From: Acidimicrobiia bacterium
Lineage (GTDB): Bacteria; Actinomycetota; Acidimicrobiia; Spongiisociales; ZC4RG35
Direction of reading: 5' to 3'
NCBI GenBank assembly: GCA_028285585.1
Contig: JANQOU010000005.1
Coordinates: forward strand, 1-64,000
DNA: 64,000 bases
Both the position numbers and the translations under genes were made by a program. Numbering within the stretch: position 1 is the first letter of the stretch; each line of letters begins with the position of its first letter. Below the pieces are notes generated by a model. It was not told the origin of the DNA. It did no database searches and was given only the letters and a program-made list of their open reading frames with translations. Shown in pieces: positions 57,988 to 64,000 of the stretch.

Positions 57988-59244
57988 TTGACCGCTTTTG
58001 ATGCCGGATTGATCCCGATTCTCACAGCAGGCCTGCCCGAATGGCGCAAGTCGCAGATGGCGGCGGCTTTCCCTGTCTTCGAAGCGCTGGATGAGCCCAC
58101 GGGTGTCGAGGAGGACTGGCGCTATGTCGAGTACGACCACCAGTTCTCGGACCTCCAAGCAGCTCTGGAGCCGGGAGAGGCATTGCCTGACGGGCCGTTT
58201 CTCACCTCGGTTGGCGATACGTCCGGGCATGTCCTCATCGTCGATGGTCACGTTGTCGAAGCGTCATCAGACAGTTTGCAGTTGGCGAGGCTCCGCGACT
58301 CGGAGGAGCGAGAGTTCGGTCTGGTTGCTCCTGATCACAACAAGCTGACGGCCGCTCATGCTGCGTTTGCCGCCGACGGCTTGTTCATCACCGTTCCCGA
58401 AGGCACCTTCGTGGAAGAGCCGTTGGTCATTGAAGTCCAAGGCTCCACACCGGGCGTCGCCTCCTTCCCGCACATCGCCGTCGACGTCGGAGTCAATGCC
58501 GAAGCACAGATCCTTGTCGTTTATCGGTCCGCCGAGGGCGAGCGCCTGCTCATGGTCCCCAACGTCGATCTCAACATCGCCGCCGGTGGGCGTCTTAGGT
58601 ACCTGTCGGTGCAAGGGCTCGACCATCAGGCCTCCAACGTCATCCACCAGCGGATGAAGCTGGGTCGCGACGCGAGCGGCCGTGTTGGGGAGGTTGGCCT
58701 TGGCGGGGACTTCGCCAGACTCGACCTGGCCGTGGACCTCGAAGGTGACGGATGCTCATCCGAGGTCGGAGGCCTCTACTTCGGCGAAGGGTCTCAGACC
58801 CTGGATTACCGGATGGTGATCAACCACTCCGGTAAGAACACATCATCTGACGTCTTTCTGAAGGGAGCTGTCGAAGACGACTCCCAGAGCGTCTTCACTG
58901 GTCTGCTCCGGATTGAGAAGGACGCGACACGAACATCGACTTTTGAGACGAACCGCAATCTCGTCCTCTCGGAGAACGCCAAAGCGAATTCGGTCCCGAA
59001 CCTCGAAATCTTGTGCGACGACGTTGTCTGTGGCCACGGATCGTCGGTGGGCCCCCTCGAAGAGGATCATCTCTATTACATGCTGAGTAGAGGGCTCTCC
59101 CGGGTACGGGCCGAGCGTCTCCTGATCAGGGGCTTCTTTCAGGAGGTCGTCGACAGGCTTCCGGTTGCGGGTCTCGCCGAGCCGGTGTCTGCGGAAGTGT
59201 TCCGCCGGTTCGTGCATGCACAAGATGAAGGCCGGGTGGCATGA
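57988..59244 (+). CDS. sufD: Fe-S cluster assembly protein SufD
   Basis: 418 residues from TTG 57988. The SufBD-type beta-helix core is visible (EEDWRYVEYDHQFSDLQ at the N-terminus, YVEAN-type end replaced by NLVLSENAKANSVPNLEILCDDVVCGHG quoted in part, LEEDHLYYMLSRGLS). SufD forms the scaffold complex with SufB and SufC. Normally sufB is directly upstream; here the preceding gene is DUF4015, so sufB is elsewhere. The next genes are a Rieske protein and sufC. Confidence 0.9.
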   Translation: MTAFDAGLIPILTAGLPEWRKSQMAAAFPVFEALDEPTGVEEDWRYVEYDHQFSDLQAALEPGEALPDGPFLTSVGDTSGHVLIVDGHVVEASSDSLQLARLRDSEEREFGLVAPDHNKLTAAHAAFAADGLFITVPEGTFVEEPLVIEVQGSTPGVASFPHIAVDVGVNAEAQILVVYRSAEGERLLMVPNVDLNIAAGGRLRYLSVQGLDHQASNVIHQRMKLGRDASGRVGEVGLGGDFARLDLAVDLEGDGCSSEVGGLYFGEGSQTLDYRMVINHSGKNTSSDVFLKGAVEDDSQSVFTGLLRIEKDATRTSTFETNRNLVLSENAKANSVPNLEILCDDVVCGHGSSVGPLEEDHLYYMLSRGLSRVRAERLLIRGFFQEVVDRLPVAGLAEPVSAEVFRRFVHAQDEGRVA

Positions 59245-59552
59245 GGGTAGAGATAACTGACCTCGACAAGCTTCCTGCCGATCGTGGGCTCAAGGTGACC
59301 GTCGGCGAGGAACGGATTGCACTGTTCAAGATCGATGGAAGTGTCTACGCCATCGGCGATCGTTGCAGTCACGCCGAAGCTTCGCTGGCAGAGGGCGAGT
59401 TGTGGGATCGCTCAGTCGAGTGCCCGCGGCACGGGTCGGAGTTCGACCTCGAGACGGGTGTTCCGGCATCGCTGCCGGCTACGGCTCCGGTTCCCGTCTA
59501 CGACGTTGTGATCGAAGACGGCAAGGTCTTTCTCGATATGGAGTCATCATGA
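59241..59552 (+). CDS. Rieske-type [2Fe-2S] ferredoxin
   Basis: 103 residues. The Rieske pair Cys-x-His (DRCSHAEASL) and Cys-x2-His (SVECPRHGSEFDLETG) binds a [2Fe-2S] cluster. Small Rieske proteins of this type carry electrons to oxygenases or act in Fe-S assembly. It overlaps sufD by 4 bases and sufC by 4 bases, so all three are co-translated. Confidence 0.92.
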   Translation: MRVEITDLDKLPADRGLKVTVGEERIALFKIDGSVYAIGDRCSHAEASLAEGELWDRSVECPRHGSEFDLETGVPASLPATAPVPVYDVVIEDGKVFLDMESS

Positions 59553-60352
59553 CAGTTGCTTTGAAGGTTGATCGACTCTCGGCTGGCGTCGAGGGCAAGC
59601 AGATCCTCAACGAGTTGTCCATAGAGATCCCCTTCGGCGAGGTGCATGCCGTCATGGGCCCCAACGGGTCGGGCAAGTCGACTCTCTGTCATGTCCTCAC
59701 CGGCAAGACCGGATACACGGTCGAAGGGGCCGCGGCGGTCGCAGGAGAAGACCTGTTCTCCCTGGACATCGACGAGCGGGCGCGGCTTGGGCTGATGCAG
59801 AGCTTCCAGTACCCGACCGAGATCCCCGGTGTCCGGCTGAGGGAGTTCATGCTGGAGGCGTCCGAGGAGCGCGGCATAGACGAGGCCACGGCCGTGTCGA
59901 GGATCGACGAAGCGGCTCAGCAGTTCAACATGGAGCCGTTTCTCGAGAGGTCATTGAATGACGACCTGTCCGGTGGAGAGAAGAAGCGCTCAGAGATTTT
60001 CCAGATCTCCGTCTTGCAGCCGAAGGTGGCCTTGCTCGATGAGATCGACTCCGGTCTCGACATCGATGCTGTCAAGCAAGTCGCCGAAGCGGTGGAGCAG
60101 ATGCGATCCCCGGATCTCGGTGTGCTGATGATCACGCACTACAGCCGGATTCTTCGCTATCTGTCTCCCGACCGGATCCACGTGATGATCGACGGGAGGA
60201 TCGTCGACTCTGGAGGCGCCGAGCTGGCCGAGGAGCTCGAACAGGGCGGCTATGACGCCGTGCGACGGCGTTTGGGGATCGAGAAGGTCGTCGAAGAGGC
60301 TCCGAAACAGAAGCCCTCCGACTTCTTCACCGACACACCCTTCGACGTCTAG
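59549..60352 (+). CDS. sufC: Fe-S assembly ATPase SufC
   Basis: 267 residues from ATG 59549. ABC ATPase with Walker A GPNGSGKST, signature LSGGEKKRSEI, Walker B VALLDEIDSGLD and the switch His (ITHYSRIL). The pattern DEIDSGLDIDA is diagnostic of SufC. It energises the SufBCD scaffold. The gene ends at the GTG of the M42-like peptidase with no gap. Confidence 0.95.
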   Translation: MTVALKVDRLSAGVEGKQILNELSIEIPFGEVHAVMGPNGSGKSTLCHVLTGKTGYTVEGAAAVAGEDLFSLDIDERARLGLMQSFQYPTEIPGVRLREFMLEASEERGIDEATAVSRIDEAAQQFNMEPFLERSLNDDLSGGEKKRSEIFQISVLQPKVALLDEIDSGLDIDAVKQVAEAVEQMRSPDLGVLMITHYSRILRYLSPDRIHVMIDGRIVDSGGAELAEELEQGGYDAVRRRLGIEKVVEEAPKQKPSDFFTDTPFDV

Positions 60353-61429
60353 GTGGCCTCCAAGGCCACGGTTGAGAAGTGGCTGGGGGATCTGACCAAT
60401 CTCCCTACTGCCTCCGGCATGGAGGACGCGGTCATCGATTGGGTGAAGAGGTGGGTCGCCCGCCGTGATGACCTTCGCTCGGCTTCGGACAGCGGCGGCA
60501 ACGTCCTGATCACCCAGAAGGGACGCAAGACGAAGCCACCCGTGATCGCCGTTGCTCACATGGATCACCCGGCGTTCGTGATCACGGGAGTCGAGGGTGA
60601 TCTGGCGAGTTTCGAGTTTCGTGGTGGTGTCAACCCGGAGTACTTCGAGGGAGCTGCCGTCGAGGTGGTCTCCCGGGACGGCGGGCGAGGGGTGGTGATC
60701 GACTACGACCCGGCGGGCTCGAAAGGGACCATCGAGGTCAAAGGCGATGTGAAGCCTGGGGACATCCTCATGTGGCGCATGCGCAGACCGCGTGCCAGGC
60801 ACGACGTTCACGCCGCACCTGCATGCGACGACCTGGCGGGTTGTGCCGCAGCGCTTGCTGCCCTCGACAAGTGCAGGGGCAGGCCGGAGCTGCGTCATTT
60901 CGGAGTGCTTCTGACCAGGGCCGAGGAGGTCGGCCTGATTGGAGCCCTCCACGCAGCCAAGACTGAAAGCGTCCCCAAGACGGCGAGGATTCTCTCCATC
61001 GAGACGTCGAGAGCCCTCCCCACCGCTCCGCTTGGCGGTGGCCCGGTGATAAGGACAGGCGACTACCACTCGGTCTTCGACCGTGACCTCACCAACCGGA
61101 TCACCTTTGCTGCCCGAAGGGCCGGTTTGCGTCATCAGCGCAAGCTGATGGACGGCGGTGGCTGTGAAGCGACAGCTTTCGGCTCATACGGGTACGCGAC
61201 GGGCGCTCTCTGTGTCCCGCTTCACTATCACCACAACCGGGGCAACCTGGACCAGTTCGAGGTCGGTGAAGCCGAGCCGGTGCCGATGCACGAGGAGATC
61301 TCGCTATCGGACTTTCACGGCCTGGTGGATCTGATGGTGCTGGCGGCGAAGGCAGTGGACTCGCCGGACCCGATTGTCGAATCGCTGGACAGGCTGTTCG
61401 ACGCCAACAGCCACTATCTCGCCGAGTAA
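60353..61429 (+). CDS. M42/M20-family metallopeptidase
   Basis: 358 residues, GTG start. The dinuclear zinc site is visible: AHMDHPAF (His, Asp), ACDDLAG (Asp), RAEEVGLIGA (Glu-Glu), SIETS and HYHHNRG (His). This is the M42 aminopeptidase/endoglucanase-type pattern; the usual DNRxG is changed to DDLAG. It follows sufC without a gap, but a functional link to Fe-S assembly is doubtful. Confidence 0.85.
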   Translation: MASKATVEKWLGDLTNLPTASGMEDAVIDWVKRWVARRDDLRSASDSGGNVLITQKGRKTKPPVIAVAHMDHPAFVITGVEGDLASFEFRGGVNPEYFEGAAVEVVSRDGGRGVVIDYDPAGSKGTIEVKGDVKPGDILMWRMRRPRARHDVHAAPACDDLAGCAAALAALDKCRGRPELRHFGVLLTRAEEVGLIGALHAAKTESVPKTARILSIETSRALPTAPLGGGPVIRTGDYHSVFDRDLTNRITFAARRAGLRHQRKLMDGGGCEATAFGSYGYATGALCVPLHYHHNRGNLDQFEVGEAEPVPMHEEISLSDFHGLVDLMVLAAKAVDSPDPIVESLDRLFDANSHYLAE

Positions 61430-61448
61430 CGCCAGTAGCGTCACGGAT

Positions 61449-62828
61449 ATGGAACATCGCATCGAAAAGGACTCGATGGGCGAAGTGAAGGTTCCGGCGG
61501 ATGCCTTGTACGGAGCTTCCACGCAGCGGGCTGTCGACAACTTCCCCATCTCGCAGCATCGTTTCAGCCGCCGTTTCATCTGGGCGCTGGGTCTTCAGAA
61601 GGGCTCGGCAGCCACGGTGGCGGCCGACATGGGGTTCAAAGCGGCCGACGTCGCCGGAGCCATTCGTAAGGCTGCGGACGAAGTCATGGATGGGTCTCTC
61701 GACGATCAGTTCGGCCTCGACATCTTCCAAACCGGGAGCGGCACGTCCACCAACACCAATGCCAATGAGGTGATCGCAGCTCGTGCCAGCCAGCTCTTGG
61801 CCGACGGGTCCGTGCATCCGAACGACGATGTCAACTTCGGGCAGTCCTCCAACGACGTCATTCCCACCGCGATGCATGTCTCGTCCGTGGCATCCATCCG
61901 GGAGGACCTTCTGCCGACCCTCGATGCGCTTGCAGAATCACTCGAGGCCAAGGCCGAGGAGTTTGCTGACGTAGTGAAGTCGGGCCGAACTCATCTCATG
62001 GACGCGACGCCTGTGACTCTCGGCCAGGAGTTCGGCGGCTACGCCGTCCAGGTGAGAAACGGCGCCGAGCGGGTCTCAAAAGCTCTGCCCGAACTAGAGG
62101 AGCTTGCCCTTGGCGGGACTGCCGTGGGAACCGGGATCAATGCCCCCGATGGCTTTGCCGAGGCGGTGATCGCTCTGATGGCAGAGCGAACCGGGTTCCC
62201 CTACCGGGAGGCAGCTGACCACTTCGAGGCACAAGGAGCCAAAGACGCCGTCGTCATGGCATCAGGTGCTCTGCGGACTGTCGCCATCTCTCTGTTCAAG
62301 ATCGCCAACGACATCCGGTTCCTGGGGTCGGGGCCGACCTCCGGCATCTCCGAGATCAAGATCCCATCGCTCCAGCCAGGGTCGTCGATCATGCCGGGGA
62401 AAGTGAACCCGGTGATGTCGGAGATGCTGATGCAGGTCGCAGCTCAAGTCATCGGGAATGACACGGCTGTTGCCTGGGGTGGCGCAAACGGCAACTTCGA
62501 GCTCAACGTGATGATGCCGATGATGGCCCACAATCTCCTCGAGTCGGTCTCCCTGCTGGCAAACGCCTCAAACGTGTTCCGGGAGCGTTGCATCGACGGC
62601 ATCGAGGCCAACGAGGCCAGAGCCCGCGAGCTGGTGGAGCGCAACGCGATCATCGTCACTGCCCTCAACCCTCACATCGGCTACGACAACGGCGCCCGCA
62701 TCGCGAAGGAGGCCGTGGCGACGGGTCGCTCCGTGCGGGAACTGGTCCTCGAAGCCGGCTTGATGAGCGAAGAGGAGCTGGACGACGCCCTCGACATCAA
62801 GAAGATGACCGAGGGAGGGGTGCGCTAG
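61449..62828 (+). CDS. fumC: Fumarate hydratase class II
   Basis: 459 residues from ATG 61449. The superfamily signature GSSIMPGKVNPV and the tract DIFQTGSGTSTNTNANEV, together with the SGRTHLMDATPVTLGQEF region, identify it. It interconverts fumarate and malate in the TCA cycle, without a metal cofactor. It follows the M42 gene on the same strand after 19 bases. Confidence 0.96.
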   Translation: MEHRIEKDSMGEVKVPADALYGASTQRAVDNFPISQHRFSRRFIWALGLQKGSAATVAADMGFKAADVAGAIRKAADEVMDGSLDDQFGLDIFQTGSGTSTNTNANEVIAARASQLLADGSVHPNDDVNFGQSSNDVIPTAMHVSSVASIREDLLPTLDALAESLEAKAEEFADVVKSGRTHLMDATPVTLGQEFGGYAVQVRNGAERVSKALPELEELALGGTAVGTGINAPDGFAEAVIALMAERTGFPYREAADHFEAQGAKDAVVMASGALRTVAISLFKIANDIRFLGSGPTSGISEIKIPSLQPGSSIMPGKVNPVMSEMLMQVAAQVIGNDTAVAWGGANGNFELNVMMPMMAHNLLESVSLLANASNVFRERCIDGIEANEARARELVERNAIIVTALNPHIGYDNGARIAKEAVATGRSVRELVLEAGLMSEEELDDALDIKKMTEGGVR

Positions 62829-62844
62829 ACCCAGTCGCGGGGTC

Positions 62845-62878
62845 GTGACAGCGGGGATACGCGTTGTAATCTGACTCT
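62845..62878 (+). promoter_or_regulatory. Candidate promoter of cysD, leaderless
   Basis: GTGACA (62845-62850), a 16-base gap and TAATCT (62867-62872), ending six bases before the GTG of cysD. TGTAAT two bases earlier is an alternative -10. The mRNA would start at or next to the start codon. Confidence 0.5.
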
Positions 62879-63787
62879 GTGCCCAACTACCAGCTGAGCC
62901 ATTTAGACGCGCTCGAAGCGGAGTCGATTCACATCGTCCGCGAGGCAGTTGCCGAGTCGGAGAACCCTGTGATCCTCTTCTCAGGTGGGAAAGACTCGGC
63001 AGTGGTGTTGCATGTCGCCGTCAAGGCATTTTGGCCCGCCCGGCTTCCCTTCCCGGTCATGCATGTCGATACGGGACACAACTTCCAGGAGGTGATGGAG
63101 TTTCGCGATCGTGCCATCGAGTCAATAGGTGGTCAGCTGATCGTTGCCTCGGTGCAAGAGGCGATCGACCAAGGGAGGGTTGTCGAGGAGACTGGCCCCA
63201 GAGCGTCGAGGAACCGTCTGCAAACCGAACCACTGCTGGATGCAATCGACAAGCACCGTTTCGACATGGTGTTCGGCGGCGCCCGTCGAGACGAAGAGAA
63301 GGCGCGGGCAAAGGAGAGGATTCTCAGCTTTAGGGATGAATTCGGCCAATGGGATCCCAAGAACCAGCGTCCCGAGCTTTGGAATCTCTACAACTCCATG
63401 CATCGAATGGGTGAGCACATTCGCGCCTTCCCGATATCCAACTGGACAGAGATGGACATTTGGCAGTACGTCCGCCGCGAGAGCATCGAGCTGCCCAGCG
63501 TTTACTTCTCGCATCGCCGGAGAGTCTTTGAGCGGGACGGGATGCTGATGGCCGAATCTCCCTATCTCACACTGATCGACGGCGAAGAAGTGGTGGAGAA
63601 GACTGTCAGATTCAGGACGGTGGGTGACATGAGTTGCACGGGAGCATTCGAGTCGGAGGCCACGAGTCTCGATGAGATCATCGAAGAAGTCGCCGTGAGC
63701 CGGATCACCGAACGGGGGGCGAGCCGCGCAGACGACCGTACGGCCGAGGCAGCCATGGAGGATCGCAAGAAGATGGGGTACTTCTAG
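62879..63787 (+). CDS. cysD: Sulfate adenylyltransferase subunit 2
   Basis: 302 residues, the usual CysD length. PP-loop ATP pyrophosphatase motif [10 protein letters not shown] (33-42), the conserved [15 protein letters not shown] and [15 protein letters not shown] segments, and the C-terminal [10 protein letters not shown]. With CysN it makes adenosine 5'-phosphosulfate from ATP and sulfate, the first step of sulfate assimilation. The stop overlaps the cysN start by one base. Confidence 0.95.
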   Translation: MPNYQLSHLDALEAESIHIVREAVAESENPVILFSGGKDSAVVLHVAVKAFWPARLPFPVMHVDTGHNFQEVMEFRDRAIESIGGQLIVASVQEAIDQGRVVEETGPRASRNRLQTEPLLDAIDKHRFDMVFGGARRDEEKARAKERILSFRDEFGQWDPKNQRPELWNLYNSMHRMGEHIRAFPISNWTEMDIWQYVRRESIELPSVYFSHRRRVFERDGMLMAESPYLTLIDGEEVVEKTVRFRTVGDMSCTGAFESEATSLDEIIEEVAVSRITERGASRADDRTAEAAMEDRKKMGYF

Positions 63788-64000
63788 TGAGCGAGCTGGT
63801 ACGCATCGCCACCACGGGATCTGTCGATGATGGGAAGAGCACCCTCATCGGACGACTCCTCTACGACTCGAAGCAGATCTTTCAGGATCAACTCGAAGCG
63901 GTCGAGGCTGCGAGCACAAAGCGGGGGACCGACTACGTTGATCTCGCCTTGCTGACCGACGGCCTTCGCGCAGAGCGTGAGCAAGGGATAACCATCGATG
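63787..64000 (+). CDS. cysN: Sulfate adenylyltransferase subunit 1, 5' part (cut by window edge)
   Basis: 71 residues are visible from GTG 63787. The N-terminal GTPase P-loop is [10 protein letters not shown] (residues 11-20), followed by [16 protein letters not shown] and the switch I region [14 protein letters not shown]. This is the CysN pattern. The subunit couples GTP hydrolysis to sulfate activation. The rest lies beyond the window. Confidence 0.93.
   Translation, partial: MSELVRIATTGSVDDGKSTLIGRLLYDSKQIFQDQLEAVEAASTKRGTDYVDLALLTDGLRAEREQGITID

Noticed and set aside
59990-61135. 381-codon minus-strand open frame opposite sufC and the M42 gene
   Set aside because: Antisense to two genes with complete motifs; no motif of its own.
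1-64000. tRNA, rRNA, riboswitch, insertion sequence or prophage
   Set aside because: Intergenic gaps were read for tRNA T-arms, riboswitch-like conserved blocks, transposase genes and terminal repeats; none was convincing.

Overview
The window looks like a stretch of chromosome from a high-GC actinobacterium, most like the Acidimicrobiia-type lineages. The evidence is high GC, Thr-rich linkers in many exported proteins, an OmpR-type two-component system, a lon gene with a HAIR-like operator, and several genes whose -10 box sits 6-8 bases before the start codon (leaderless mRNAs). No rRNA, tRNA, insertion sequence or prophage gene was seen, and the lineage is an inference.

Region 1 (1-3.9 kb) is the right end of a CRISPR-Cas locus: the 3' part of cas6, a reverse transcriptase-Cas1 fusion, cas2, a leader and an array of 14 full repeats plus a truncated last one. 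The repeat handle ATTGAAAC and the RT-Cas1 suggest a type III-linked, possibly RNA-sampling adaptation module. The repeats switch sequence variant inside the array.

Region 2 (4-14.9 kb) has a tightly overlapped minus-strand operon of four genes: a membrane-anchored VWA protein, a 1045-residue tubulin/FtsZ-like protein, a 672-residue two-TM protein of no recognised family, and a membrane protein with a transglutaminase-like Cys-His-Glu domain. It is flanked by an exported CHAP-golvesin protein, a NUDIX protein with a large unknown N-terminal part and a small zinc protein. This is the best candidate here for an uncharacterised multi-component membrane system.

Region 3 (15-31 kb) contains an exported Asp-rich protein, a two-component system with an exported target candidate, a prenyltransferase-like protein, a sulfur-transfer cluster (SQR-like, DsrC-like, DsrE2-like), a DUF4242-nucleotidyl cyclase fusion divergent from a TetR-SDR pair, zwf, an MFS exporter, and a histidine kinase overlapping a cupredoxin lipoprotein.

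Region 4 (31-50 kb) carries a beta-propeller lipoprotein, a DUF3524 glycosyltransferase, an RRM protein, lon, small regulators and zinc-binding proteins, an ArsR-SRPBCC repressor with a textbook operator-promoter, a carotenoid/retinoid-type oxidoreductase, a CAP-domain protein and a threonine synthase-like gene. Several intergenic gaps hold long perfect palindromes.

Region 5 (50-64 kb) has two tandem double-GNAT genes, a PEBP lipoprotein, a RibD-type reductase, a class III aminotransferase, a primary-like sigma factor, a DUF4015 glycosidase-like protein, a sufD-Rieske-sufC cluster without sufB, an M42-like peptidase, fumC, and cysD followed by a cysN cut by the window edge. A dispersed palindromic element of about 58 bp occurs four times between genes (near 19.2, 20.3, 35.2 and 55.3 kb).
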